This document shows, piece after piece, positions 10,430 through 22,689 of a stretch of 29,645 nucleotides of DNA (position 1 is the first letter of the stretch; the number at the start of each line of letters is the position of its first letter). A program made the translations under genes and the position numbers. The notes beneath the pieces were generated by a model. That model was not told the origin of the DNA and searched no databases. It worked only from the letters and a program-made list of their open reading frames with translations. The stretch covers positions 1 to 29,645 of the forward strand of contig UZAE01000227.1 of assembly GCA_900617975.1 (NCBI GenBank). The letters run 5' to 3'. This stretch comes from Rodentolepis nana (lineage: Eukaryota > Platyhelminthes > Cestoda > Cyclophyllidea > Hymenolepididae).

Positions 10430-13289
10430 ACACTCCTTTGCTTTACTGTAAGTGACCTTCACAAAAGACGCTGTTTGTGGGTGAGCGATGTGATGAAAAT
10501 TGAAGTATCTCTTACTGAAACTTGACCATGACATCTCAGTTGACATCTGTTAATTACAAACATTATCGATTGATTCACAAATCAATTTCAGTCAGCTAAT
10601 TGATTTATTTGTAAAATTGTGCAATGCTAATGCATTTATTTCCATGTGTTTCCAAATTTTACGTTTACAAATATTGGATTCAACTTAAACGTGAAGAGAT
10701 AATGATTCATTACCTGTGAGATATAAGAACTAGAGAACCCTAAAATTATAACTACCTTCCTAAAAAAAGACTACCTTCATTCGTGTAGATTACATTTCGT
10801 GGTGAATGGATTTAAAAGGGATTATTTACTTTGAAATAATTTTCATTTATGGCCACTTTCTACTAATGATAATAAGTAGTGATGTGTTAAAAAGCTATTT
10901 TATTAAATCCACTTTCAATTTTTCTGGGTACTTTGGTCAACCAAGCTATAGGTTGGTTTGCGCAATCCATTCTTACATTGTATGGCTCAATTTTGACGCG
11001 TATTAAAGCAACACAAACAAACATATTAACGCATAAAAGAGAAGTAAATATTTAATTTAATAGTGATTTTTGGGGGATGCAGTAAAACTGGATAAAGTGC
11101 GTAAGTTTACTCAAATTTTTGATACCTCGGGTTTCCAGCGTAACAAAGACCACCAAATATTTTAAATAAAAGTTTTTAAAGTAGCCGTTCATCATTGTAA
11201 ACTAGAAAGTACCCGAAATATCCAACGATTTACAAGCACTTTTAAAGTTAGCATCTACGCGATAATTGGAGATAATATTCGCCGTCATTTACAAACAATG
11301 TGAGAATTTTATACTTAACGCGACATTTTAGATCCCCTCAATTACTACTCTCGCCTAGTTGTGTACTCGCTGTTGCAAGTCTACTTAAAATCGAGGAGAG
11401 GCCATTCATGAGCGTCGTGATATCAATGTATATCATTACATTGGAAAGGTCCGTTCTATGGGAATACGATTCTATTTCGCATGCCTAGCAGTTAAAAGTA
11501 AACTTACCAATGCTATTTTTATTCTGGCAAGCTTTCTTAAATAGCAGAATTACCTTACCTCTGAATATTTACCGAGTTGGCATGCCAATATAATTCTAAG
11601 GGAGATGTTGATTATTGATCCCTCGACAAGTCACAGTTTCATCCAACCATGTGATGTTTTCATAGACGCGCCATTCAAGCGTATATGTGCTCTTTTTCTT
11701 GGTCCTAGGCCCACTGAAGGGAGGGGGAAATGATGTGCTAATTCAGTGATTGTAGTACATAGTACTAGACTGAAGAGGTTCTAAGGTTTGCGTTATCTCA
11801 AACCACTCCAATTGTGTATATCGGAAGATTTCTTCCATTCAATAAAGTGCAAAATGCGCAAAGAAATATTTTTCATTAAATCAATAATTTTACTTGACAA
11901 ATTTCTGATTGGTGATAACGTTAAAAAAATATGGAAAAAAGGATAAAATTCAAATGTGATGAAATTTCCGGCAAATTTGGCAATTTGTTTAGTCATTACC
12001 TATTTGAAGTATGAATAACGTTTAGTTAAAATTAAAATACACTCACTCCAGTCTCTGGTGGCAAGAGAAAATAACAGGAATAACACAGGAACTCTCACTC
12101 ATTTTGTTAAAGTCTCATCACGGTCATTTGAATTTGCTTATTTCCTTATTGTTGTAGAAAGATTTTTGTGCTTTTATTTGAACGCTAATGAGTTATTTTA
12201 TCTCAAAGAGATTGACATTCAAGGTTATTTACATTTTCCCCTTTCAGAGAGGGAGGGAGGTTATTAAATTTTACTTTCAGATTGAAAGATTGACTTCAAG
12301 CAAGAAATAATTTTTGTATTCTGTGCCCTAAAAGACATTTTATATTTCACAATCCCATTGGTCAGATAAAAATTTGGAGCCCATTATTTTATCGATTTAT
12401 TAATTTATTTGCTGTTGAGAAACGAAGGAATATTTGCAAGCGTAATGCATTATCAACATTAGGTAGCCTCGTGCATTACAGTTGAAAGCCAATGTAGATG
12501 AACGAAAGTGGATGAATGCCGTAGAATGCGTTTTGCCATTTCTTTACCGCACAAGTTATATTATCTGGGTTCATCTACTCTACCAGTTTTTATGGAAAGA
12601 TATTTTCAATTAATGTCATATTTGGAACCACTTTGCGTGATAGAGTGACATAATGATGTCATTTTATCTTCAGTAAGTTGGTAAGCCGTAAATTCTTTTT
12701 CTTTCAATTTTTCAAACACACAAATCGGATTAGCCGAATTTTACAATTTCATAACCGTTCTGTATTGAAAACTAGACAGCAATATCAATGGCAAAGATTT
12801 TACCCTAAATTGATGTCAAATGGTGAGTTGATATGCGAAAAAGTTTGAAAATCAGATAATAATCAAGGTTTGACAAACATTAAATCATGCAAAAATTTAA
12901 TTACGTTCAAAAGGCGCCGCACTATCATTGGTTGCATTTGTATCTTGTTTGTGGAAAGATGATCTTTTTAATTTTCGTCTTACTCAAAAAAACTGGGGAG
13001 CTTGATGTTCAGTTGAAGAAGCATCACAACTTATTTTCAATATTCAATTCAAATTTTGTCATTAAATGAACAATGGATACAGTGAGGTAATACAATTGAT
13101 CACACTCTGATTCTGCGTTGTAATAATCCCCATTTTATGTTTTCATTTAGTTCCCTCTTAGCTCTCCGTGCACTTGAAGTGAAACAGCATTTTCCGAGTC
13201 AAGTACAGGCTATTTCAACATCAAAATAATGAATTTTAAGGGTAGTGACGAGGTCAATCACAAATCATCAACTGACTCCTTTTGCGTGG
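10430..13289. other. Intergenic stretch, no supported gene
   Basis: AT-rich sequence between gene A and the Ig gene. Open frames of 60-70 codons on both strands (for example 10806-11006 plus, 11300-11488 plus, 11793-11996 minus, 12058-12267 plus) show no recognisable family. Isolated donor-like sites occur on the minus strand (near 11510 and 12045), but I could not link them into a gene. Confidence 0.4.
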
Positions 13290-13362
13290 CCAATCATATT
13301 CAACTACATTTAACAAGAATTCCAATGAGTACCAATGATTGGCTCAATCTTCTTAATCCAAT
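13290..13362. promoter_or_regulatory. Cluster of five CCAAT/ATTGG motifs
   Basis: CCAAT at 13290-13294, 13322-13326, 13332-13336 and 13358-13362, and ATTGG at 13338-13342. The middle pair forms the palindrome CCAATGATTGG. Such clusters are typical of NF-Y-bound promoters. The patch lies about 330 bp past the Ig gene stop and 70 bp from a possible short exon. Which transcript it would serve is not clear. Confidence 0.35.
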
Positions 13363-13432
13363 CACAACCCCCCTGCATATGAACAAGTAGATTCCAAATT
13401 AAATTACCAAAGCCTGGACTGTAGGCTGGTCT

Positions 13433-13462
13433 TACCTGCTTTAGTGTCTATTGTCTCTTCTT
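13433..13462 (-). other. Candidate 30-nt exon
   Basis: A 30-nt segment on the minus strand between a pyrimidine-rich acceptor ending CGCTTTTAG and a strong donor, CAG|GTAAGA. It is open only in the frame giving EEETIDTKA, with phase 1 at both ends, the same phase class as the last two junctions of the Ig gene upstream. It could be an alternative 3' exon of that gene, a non-coding exon of another transcript, or chance. Confidence 0.2.
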
Positions 13463-13545
13463 CTCCTAAAAGCGTTTAAATTAAAGAACGAAAATAACTA
13501 AACAATACAGGAACATTACGAATACATTGAAAAAGTTTTGCTAAT

Positions 13546-13551
13546 TTTATT
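13546..13551 (-). terminator. Candidate poly(A) signal of the Ig gene
   Basis: AATAAA on the minus strand, about 140 nt downstream of the TAA that ends the last Ig-gene exon. Confidence 0.5.
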
Positions 13552-13692
13552 TTAAACTTGCATTTAACATAAAAGTGATGTTAATTTTGTACAATGCCAA
13601 ATGAGAGATTTCATTACAAGTAAAATCGAAAGTTGGAGGGTCTGTCGGATAAGCTCGATACGACTGTATAATTTCAACGTATATCGACGCTC

Positions 13693-16600
13693 TTAAAGTA
13701 TTCTGAGGAATGCGAAGCCAAAAATTAAAGGCGTTAAGAGGTATTTCATAAAGATGACATTTCGGCTTCCTTTTGATGTTGTTGTTGGTGAAAAGAAAGG
13801 TTCAGCTTGGTATCGTTCATCATTTTGGGGTTTATGCATTTTTTCAGGAATTATGTAAGGACCAGACCGCATGGGGTAGTAGGTGAACTTCAATTCTGGT
13901 TGGCTATTTACAGGTTTTGAGGCTAAAAAATATGAAAATGATTTGAAAATATAAATGCCTTTTTAATTCACCAATGGAATCGTTTTACAATCAATTAATA
14001 AGTACTGCAGTCAGTCTTATGAAAACGATTTAAAACAATCCTAAGAAAATTATGGCCTTATAATTACTAATTCAAGTTAGTAGAAATTTCATTTTCACCA
14101 AGGAAATATACAGTCTTGAATTATTTTTTGTCAATTAAAGTTAAAACTAATATTCAGAAAAATTGATTGAGAGGGAAATTATATTTCTACAAAGGTGTCA
14201 GTGTATCATATTACTTTGAGGTTTGCCAAACAATTATGTGAGTACAACACATTGAAGACCAATCAAAGTGTAAAAAAGATAAAATGGACAAATTGAAATC
14301 CACATGTGCGAGAAATAAATTAAGATTAAATCAAATCCCTACTTGTGTACCTCTAAAAGAAACTCAATTTATACTTAGTCTAATATAGTCAAATAAACGA
14401 GGGTATTGATTTATCACAATGCAGCCCTAATTTGACTTTATCTCTCGTGTTTTACAGTTAATAAAATTCTTCAGTGTGCATACAAAAACTCTGTTAATAT
14501 GTTCACTTTCTACCAACCTAGCGAGTTAATTTTCTTGTAAATGTGCGTCATTTGCCATTTTTAGCTTTCAGTTATCAAGACTCGTTCCAACTTGCAAGCA
14601 CCAGTTAGAAATCGTTGACGGCTGCTTGCTTATGTCAGAACGAAACTTAATTAAGGAAGATTAAATAGGTATAAACTAGAGAGAGGGTTTCGGCGGGCGT
14701 AAACACATAAAAGACCGAAGTGGTTTAAAGAGGATTAGGAAGTTATGAAACTATTTAAGGGACTTATAGTTGACACGAATTTCCCATTTGCTGATGAATG
14801 GATATGCAGGCCTTTAATTTATTTATTCTACCCCTTTCCTCATCAATGGAGCATAAATGTAGAAAAAGGGCCCTGTGAAACGATATGACTTTATAAAGTT
14901 GTTTAAGCATAATGAAATCTGAGAGGAATTTGGTAAAAAAGGCATAAAATTTCTTACTTTCTGCCTTCCTTGCATTGTAAGCCTCATCCTTGACAAGCCA
15001 AAAGGACCGATCGACTTTGGGGACTTCCGTTTTAGGCTTTTCTGCAACATCAAACACGGAGCTAAGGACAAAGCGGTATATCATATGGCCACTGAAATTC
15101 ATTTGTCCTCAGAGAGTTGTCAAGACTGCCTGGTTCAAAGAGCACTTTAAATATTAAAGGCAGATGTGTCTCAACAATTCTGCCAAACTCAAGTGACAAA
15201 TCTAACTAAGATAAGCTTTGTCCAAATAACGAGTAAAGTTAAGTAGTTGATGTTAAATCTCTCAGATGTGTTAATCATTTAGTTATTAAAATAAGAATGC
15301 CAAAATCAATAGTGAAAATGATAATCTAAGTGTCAGCTAGTGTCTCTCTCAAAAACTTTATTCTACTATTTTAAACTTGCCCAGAAATTTGGTGTTAATC
15401 AGAGGAAAAAATATTAAAATTTAAAAGATGGAGCATTAATGTGAGTAAATATCGATGACGTATGTGTAACATTGCCCAGACCTTAGGCTCTAAGCTCACC
15501 AATTTCACTTGATTTGACAGTTTGACAATCTACCTAGATTTATTAACATAGTTTTTGTCACGAAAGATAGTAATATTTAGGTTTGAAAATTATCAGAACT
15601 TTAAATTTATTAATGGCAATCGTGTAAAATGTGTCAATAATTATTTCAGCGTTTGATAACGGTTATTTGGATTGACATTAATAAATACTACTTGAATGAA
15701 AAAAGTTTGCAACCATAAGTCAAGTTAAATTTGAGGGGGCTTGGTTTAAAGTAAAGTAAAATCAGTATTCATTTAATTGTTATTATTTCTATTTATTCAT
15801 AAAATTTTGCAATTTATAGCGTGTTAAAAGTTATTCAAAATAATTGCATAATTGAAAAATTTAGCTTGAATGATCAAGTAGTCGACCGTACCGATAACTT
15901 TGAGGTAAAATATCTTCTCCAGAACAGTCTTGGAATTTATTTGGCAGAGATATCGACCAGTGTCTTTTGACTGAGCATTCTTAATGAGCAGAGTCCAATC
16001 TTCATTAAATTGTCGCGGAAGAAAATATCGTTTATTATTTCGCTGTAAATGTAGCGTTATTTCTTGCAATTCGTGGTCTTTCCACCAAGATACCTTCAAA
16101 AATAAATACAGTAAAAAATGAATTTCAAATGCCACTTCAAATTTTAATTTAATCCCCTAAGCAATTGCTTCAAATATGGTATGCTGTATTCATATTGTTT
16201 TAATAATTTGCGCATTTATCTTGCTAGCTTCATATTATACCAATTACTAGTGAGGTAATAATGTCAACCGATCTTATCTCGACGTATTAGCTTCTTGAAG
16301 GTCTTATGTGATTCCTGTCGATGTCTCAATAGGTCGAATGCAAATAAACGATAACAAATATAAAAATAAAAACAGAATAATTTTTTATTAATTAAGAGTT
16401 TATTAAGTGAAATGGATTGTTTGAATGCAAAAAATCATAGTCTATTAAAAATGAAACGACTATGAAATGGCTCATTCTAATTAAAAATAACTAAGCAATT
16501 AACCTGCATCATGTGCTCTGCGGGAAAATTAAAGATAATGAATAAATTTAATTTAAGGTCTCTTAGTAAAAAGGTTCCTTCATTATTTAATTCTTTAAGC

Positions 16601-19600
16601 AAACGAAATAAAGTATCCATTAAATATTGGGTTTTCCTAGGTTGAGTGATAGTTTTAATTAATGAAGAGGACACCTTTTCACGAATAAATGGACTCCAAT
16701 TTATGCGCAATTAATTAATTGATTGAAAAAATGAAACGAAGATAACATGGTGAATTATTTCCGATTTGTTGCCAGAATAACATTATTTGACTAATAATAA
16801 CATAATAAAATGGGGAAAACTATTCAAATATTTCATTTTCGAGACGGGATCTAAATAAACCAACTTAAAATTTAATAAGGTGGAGATATAAGTAATTGAA
16901 AAAACGAATATATTCGATTTGTTAATTGTAAAATGGTTACTGATGTCGCTAAACACATTAATTTCTCTAGGCTAAAGGTGTCGACATTTCAGTGAATTAC
17001 CAAGAAAAATACATTTAGTGTTTTTTTTTCAAAAAAGCAATTTTTATTACATATTTATTTTTTAAATTAATATTGAATGATTGTCAAGATAATTTTAAAA
17101 TGGCACGCGGTAATACATGCTTAAGTGGAATTTTTTCAGTGTCAACTGTGGAATTTAAATATTAATAATTGGAGAGATTCATGATAATAATTGCCTTTTT
17201 TGTATGGTTTCAATCTTTGAAAATGACCCAAACCTTTAAAATTATCGATTTTACTTCAACTAGGGCTTCATTTAGCAATTTTCATTAAGTAGTTTTATGA
17301 ACAAACCACCCGAGTGGTTTCAAGTTCAAAATTAGCAACAAATTTTGAAAGAAAATGTAATAACAAATGTAAGGGAGAGAGATGAGAGATAAAGTGCAAT
17401 TATTTGATAGTCTGGAATTTTCAACTGCTGAATTATAGTCTTCTAGTTTTTTTATTTGTTGCAGTCAATTGTGGCAGCAGCAATACTAATGAATCGACCA
17501 ATAACTTTCACTATAATTTCTATTTAGTTTGATGTTCGGTTAGTCATATCTCTCAGAAAAGTGATTTAAGCTCTTATTAAAAATCAACTTACACCTTTCA
17601 TTTATAAATATGGTAAGAAACGCCCAAAACTTAAGCAGATAAGACAGATATCCTTAGCTTACATAGAATACTTCAAAATAACAAACCATACTATAAATTC
17701 AAGAGTTAATAGGCAGCAATGTAGGCATTAAAATGTTTTCATTGCGTTTCCTTATGATTCAATGTGATTGTGAAAAATAGGAAACGAACCTAAAAAGGGT
17801 TTCTGTAATTTTTTTTATATTCTTTATCCACATTAAACCATTTTAGATAACATCTAAATAATGCTTGATTAAAATTTCCATTTTCTATTAATGGGGAAGT
17901 TAGTATGACTAAAGCGTTTTGTAATTAAAATAAGGACAAAATTGAGCCCGTAAACGCAACAGCACTTTCATATAAATTTTGATCCACTTCAAGGTTTTGT
18001 TAAATTATGGTTTGTCCCCAAGATAGAATATAAAATATATTTATATACGCAAAATAGTATTTAAATTAAAAAGAAAACCCTATTTCAACTTCATCGCCCT
18101 GGGATTTCTAAAGATTGAATAAATCCAAGAAAACTACAGAGAGAAAATCTTTTTAAATTTATTTAAATATTATATATCCAGAACTGCGTCTATCAATAAG
18201 TTGATTTAAATGTTTCGTTTTATATTGACTCTTCATTAAACAAACACTAAAAATAAATCAACAAAACATTTTAAAATTTTACGGATTACTTCATAAGGAA
18301 CGCAGAGTTTATTAAGATGTATTACGAACTCACGATAAATTATCCCAAATGCTTTAGTTGTGTTTTTTATTGTTTTACATTTTTATGATAAAAGTATTTT
18401 AGTGCTAATTATTCAAAAATATTGATTCATCGAATTCCACACACATATTTTGGTTGCGTTCTTAAGAATTTTAATGTTTTTATTAATTGAAAGAACTTAA
18501 TGATGTCGATCTAGAATTTTTACATCTTAAAGAGATCATAGTTAATCAAATATTTATTTATATTTATATTTATTTATATCAAATGACAGGCCTTATGATA
18601 GTTATCATTAGCCCTTTAGTTGTTTCAGACTTCACAGGGGGAGAGGAACATCAAAGCGAAAAAGTCGAGAGAGGTGGGGACAGAAGAGTGTTTTAAAGAT
18701 GTAAAAGAGACAGACACAAAGGTAGATGAAAGGAAAGGTAAGTACTGTGGAAGTAGTCGAATATGACATACAGTGGGGTCATGATAGGTTGAACTCAGAA
18801 GTCAACTGCCGAAAAATAGACTTTTTTGCAGTATGAGTATACGTTGCCCAGGGTGTAGACTTTTTTGTCGCATGAGTATACGTTGCCCAGGGTGTTAGAC
18901 TTTTTTGCAGTATGAGTATACGTTGCCCAGGGTGCGCCACGTGGAGGCAAGTCCATCGCACACCCAAGTTAATCAAATATAATCTTAGTTAGAATTCTGA
19001 AGCTTAACTCATAATATTTGAATAATAAACCAAAATCGAATTATAACAACTATACTAAAATAACACAATTGCAAACGTTAACTTTTTTCTCTTAATTATG
19101 TTAAAAACCTGATTAAATTTTGAACGTGTTTACTCACTAAATATTTTCCTTAAATCATTTGGGGAAATTTATTCAAATTGTAACCGAGAATCAGAGATAT
19201 TCACGAATTTAATAAAAGAAAACTCCTAATCTTGCCTCTTTCTGTATATTATATTTCAATTAATATTTGCCAAATCAATGTTAACTGAGCAATACTTATG
19301 TATATCTTGAGATTCTATTTCTTTAACTCTCATTTTTCGTAAAGAATTGAAAAGAATATTGACCTTTTGACCTTCGTATAATTGTCCCAATGCATTTATC
19401 TTGCCTTCATTTACAAATACCAAATGCCTGGTTACCATTTCTGTTTTTCATAATTATTTAATTAATGTCGGTCTTATAAATTCCAGATAGAAATAGCAGG
19501 TCTGAAGATTTCTCAAAATATGTTGGGTCCATTATTAGAGCCATAATGGCAAAACCAAAAAATTTCCTTTTTGGGTAAAAATTCAATCGTATCCATCTAA

Positions 19601-22347
19601 ACAATGTATAAGGTTTTAAAAACGTTCTTATTTGAACAAATATGGAAATCAAAAGTACAGTCGAACTTTTAACCTCTTTTGTCACTGAATTAGCAAAAGC
19701 AAAAGAAATGAGGATTAAGGGGGAAGAAACCGCTTTAAAATTGCACAAAGCCTAAAGAGTACAATTTTTCCCAGATTGGAACTATTGTCAGGACATTGTT
19801 TCCAAGTGTTTTTAAATCTCTTTTGTCAAGAAGTCACACAGTAAATCGCAGTAAAATAACATAAGCCTTGATAAATGAGCTTCCGTCGTAAATACAAAGC
19901 AAAGAATTATTTTTGGATTAATTGTTTTCCATTTGCAACCTTTTAAATTTGCCGAAAAACAGTAAAAGAATGAGAAAATTTATGCCATAAGATTCTTTTT
20001 CATTATTCATTTCGAACTATTGTAAAGTTTAGTATAATAATTCGCAAAATTATGAGTCGTGACAAATGTCCATTTGAAAATTTAAGATTCCCCGAAAGAT
20101 CGTTCAATTTGCTACAGACATGCTATGTTTTGATCAATTTTATTTTTCGAATTTTGCTAATTTCAAGTACTACTTGAGAGACTCGGAAAAGCTTTTTAGT
20201 TAAATTGAAATTAAAATTGAAAATATTACAGAAAATTTTATTGCAAAGTAAAATAATTAGTTATGATTTTAAATTTTTTATGAATTTATCGAGTGGTTTT
20301 CTAAAATCAACACCTACTGGGTTATCATTCCTGACGCACTTTTGATTCCAAATTGTCACACTAATGCAATACTTTTATTCTAAATTTGTTAAGAAATAGT
20401 TTTCAAGTATTGAAATTTGAAATTACTATTTGATGGACAAATATATTTGCCGTAAACCTAATTTCAATAATAATATTGCTAAGGGAATTTGCGTTGCTAG
20501 TATGATTAGAAGTAAAAACAAACGTTTCACCTTTAAATAAATCAAGAATTTGATGTAATTCATGAAGTGCCTGCCATTTTTTCGGCGAAATTTCAATAAC
20601 ATTTCTATTTACAAATTTATTTATAAGATTGGAGTAAAATTGATCATTAAAAATTACCAATGCCCGTAATTTATTTTTCAATAGTTTAATTAAAATTCAA
20701 CTTAATAATTTTCGAATTAAAACTGCCATATACATTTATGTTCATTTAAATATTTTGAAAATTAACTGAACATTCCTCGTTAATAAAATGATGCTGAAAT
20801 GACACGTCGGTTGTATAAAGGCGTTTTTTCAATTTGAAATTAAGTGAGTGCTGATTTTGCCGTTGAAGCATTTACATGGTCGCAAATACCTAATATCTAA
20901 ATTACTGCATTTACAAAGCACTATCAAATTACATACAGATGCTTACGAATCTAAAGCAGATATGAAAAATAATTAAAGAAAACGGAAGCCTTAATATATT
21001 GACATTTCAAATTTTTCACACAACTTTGCTATAGTTGAATGGATATTAAAATTTATGCTGCAATCTTTCCCGAATAAGCCAACTAGTTTTTTACGCATTT
21101 ATTAAGTTTAATGCATATATCAAACTTACAGAAAAGAACATAAATCTTATTTTTAGTAAACTCGCTATTCGTCCGATGAGAAGCAAGATGCCATGATTTT
21201 TTTTCTGCGTTAGGGCTTATTAAAATTAATTTAAAAAGGTTATGATTTATAAATTTTTAATATATTTTGCAGTTCAGTGTTTCTCATTGAATGCCGTATA
21301 ATGGTTTTGTAAATTGATTTTCGTAGTCAGTTAAATATTTTTTTTCATTTTTTTTCAATAATGATGTTTTTATAATGCTTTCCAGAAATCTGCTGTCAGA
21401 AGTTAGACCAAAACACAGACCTGTCATAAAATATTAGCTTCTCAACGGAGACACACGTTGAAAAATATTTTTTTGTCTTTTACCTCAACTCAAATATCAG
21501 CAAATATTTGTGACTGGATATGGGAGAAGGGTATTAAAAAATCAGAATAACTCTATGAGGTCATTAAATATGGTTTACTATATGCCAATTTGAAGAGCAT
21601 TCAAGTGATTCCATTATTTAAGTTATAGTTTCTCCATATTTATGCAATATTCTTTTAAGTTCCAATCAGCGTCGTTCAGTAGAAAGCCGTTCTGCCCTTT
21701 AATGCGGGAATATTAAAAGCCTTGCTCAAGGTTATGTAACGTAACTTGACTTAGAAAATGAATATTTATAAGTAGTGGAATTGATTTAAGAATATAAAAA
21801 TTTTGAAAGTTTTCTAATATTTAACTTTTTACAAAATGCTTGAAATTTATCAGGAAGCCAAATCAACTTAACTAAGACTAAATTGTGCGTATATCATGCT
21901 TCAAAAGATCTGAGGATATCAATTTGTAATATGAATCAATTAAGAGTAAAATACTTTTGATCCAAAAATACCATTCAAACGCGAGTGCTTTCAATTCAGT
22001 TTAATTATTTCAAAAACGAAGGACCAGACTCGTAGTAACTTTTGACTATCTTAATTTTAATACATTTAACTCACGTAGGTTTTATTAAAATCAACATTGT
22101 ATATGTAGCATCTGAGTTGCGCCGTGTCCCCCTCTTTCACAACAACATTTAATCGAACGTCTCCAGCAAAGCACGGTGGAGGATTGAAAAGCGGCATTCC
22201 AGGTTTGCAATCGTATTGACTCGGATCAGAAGAACCATCATCGGAAGTATTTTTATCAACTTGGAAGTAATCGTAGCAGAGACCCCTTTGCAGCGTATGC
22301 ACAAAAAGCAGAAGATATCCAACTTCCTTTACTATAATCCACCTCAT
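13693..22347 (-). CDS. Secreted single-Ig-domain protein, probably GPI-anchored (Dpr/DIP/lachesin-like)
   Basis: Four exons: 22347-22075, 16093-15892, 15041-14958, 13922-13693. They total 789 nt (262 aa) with consistent phases (0, 1, 1). Exon 1 gives a signal peptide (hydrophobic core YLLLFVHTL), a Cys/Pro-rich stretch with Cys47 and Cys59, sequons NTS and NKT, and the start of an Ig fold with Cys80. Exon 2 supplies Trp94, EDWTLLIKNAQSKDTGRYLC with the D-x-G-x-Y-x-C signature, and Cys141. Only one V-type Ig domain is present, whereas Dpr/DIP/lachesin proteins usually have two or three. Exon 3 is a 28-codon Lys/Glu-rich linker that could be skipped without changing frame. Exon 4 ends in a hydrophobic tail (KYLLTPLIFGFAFLRIL) after a Ser/Thr/Gly-rich stretch, as in GPI signals. 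The expected role is cell-surface recognition, perhaps neuronal (family knowledge). Introns are 5981, 850 and 1035 nt. The exon 3 acceptor was chosen by phase. Exons 1 and 2 are secure; 3 and 4 are probable. Confidence 0.8.
18554..18966 (-). mobile_element. SINE-like retroposon, copy B (in Ig gene intron 1)
   Basis: 413-bp copy of the element seen at 131-453, in reverse orientation, so sense with the host gene. It is bounded by a perfect 14-bp direct repeat AGTTAATCAAATAT (18540-18553 and 18967-18980), a clear target-site duplication. Its tail, read on the minus strand, is an expanded ATAAATATAA-type simple repeat. It is longer than copies A and D because one head segment is present three times. 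The E-box is at 18938-18943. The perfect TSD suggests a fairly recent insertion. Confidence 0.85.
18817..18934. repeat. Three tandem 39-40 bp units inside retroposon copy B
   Basis: Units at 18817-18855, 18856-18895 and 18896-18934. Each runs from TAGACTTTTTTG through TATGAGTATACGTTGC or its variant (GTCGCATGAG in unit 2) to CCCAGGGTG. Copies A, C and D have a single unit. The 65-codon minus-strand open frame here is a by-product of this repeat. Confidence 0.9.
20403..20681 (-). pseudogene. Decayed hAT-type transposase fragment
   Basis: A 92-codon open frame without ATG. Its central part (ISPKKWQALHELHQIL, then DLFKGETFVFTSN and a later SLSNIIIEI) follows the hAT transposase pattern in which a W-x2-L-x2-L-x2-[IL]-L-x2-F segment precedes a T...S...P/SLS motif. 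A further minus-strand frame at 19748-19458 contains AIMALIMDPTYFEK, which weakly recalls the hAT [AL]-x-LLDPR[YF]-K motif. No terminal repeats or 8-bp TSD were located. It lies in Ig gene intron 1 and cannot encode a working enzyme as it stands. The family call is from pattern only. Confidence 0.35.
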
Positions 22348-22360
22348 TTCATCTGTTTAT

Positions 22361-22392
22361 AATGATCCAAGTTTCACACATTAGGTTTTATA
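22361..22392 (-). promoter_or_regulatory. TATA box and initiator of the Ig gene
   Basis: TATAAAA at 22392-22386 and TCATT at 22365-22361 on the minus strand. The A of TCATT is 29 nt from the first T of the TATA box, the usual spacing. The ATG would follow within about 16 nt. A two-codon upstream frame (ATGAAATGA) overlaps the real start. An alternative is a start about 1.1 kb upstream with a spliced leader exon. Confidence 0.45.
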
Positions 22393-22469
22393 TCTAAAGC
22401 AAAATATGAAATAGAATTTTTTTTGCAATTTTAGAGTAATGTAATAAGAGCTCATAAATAATTTAAATA

Positions 22470-22689
22470 GTTATTTCAAATACCAGGCGTTATGATAGAT
22501 ATCATTAGACCTTTAGTTGACTTCGGGCTGCACAGAAAGGAAGAGGAACATTAAAGTGGCAAAAGTTGAGGTTAGTACTGTGAAATTATTCGAATATGAA
22601 ATGCAATAGAGTCTTGGTAGTTTGAACGTATGAATATACGTTGAGCAGGGTGGACCACGTGGAGGTAAGTCTATCGCACACCCCAATAT
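22470..22689 (-). mobile_element. SINE-like retroposon, copy C (decayed, internally deleted)
   Basis: A 220-bp copy in reverse orientation. It matches the tail-side part (GGCGTTATGATAGATATCATTAG region) and the head (GGACCACGTGGAGGTAAGTC, TCGCACACCCC), but most of the pyrimidine-rich middle is missing. Only an 8-bp direct repeat TTTAAATA (22462-22469 and 22690-22697) remains as a possible TSD, so it is probably the oldest copy. It sits about 80 bp upstream of the TATA box of the Ig gene, with its E-box at 22656-22661. Confidence 0.75.

Noticed and set aside
12442..12479. GTAATGCA and TGCATTAC inverted repeat
   Set aside because: Arms of 8 nt separated by 22 nt are unremarkable in this composition.
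14764..15102. 112-codon minus-strand ORF as a separate gene
   Set aside because: Only its part at 15041-14958 has matching splice sites and phase. I read that as exon 3 of the Ig gene, with the rest as intron.
15824..16135. 103-codon ORF as an independent small Ig protein
   Set aside because: The acceptor at 16094 and donor at 15891 show it is an internal exon. Its apparent N-terminus and C-terminus are intron sequence.
18779..18976. 65-codon minus-strand ORF with repeated PWATYTH
   Set aside because: It is a translation of the triplicated 39-40 bp unit of retroposon copy B, not a protein gene.
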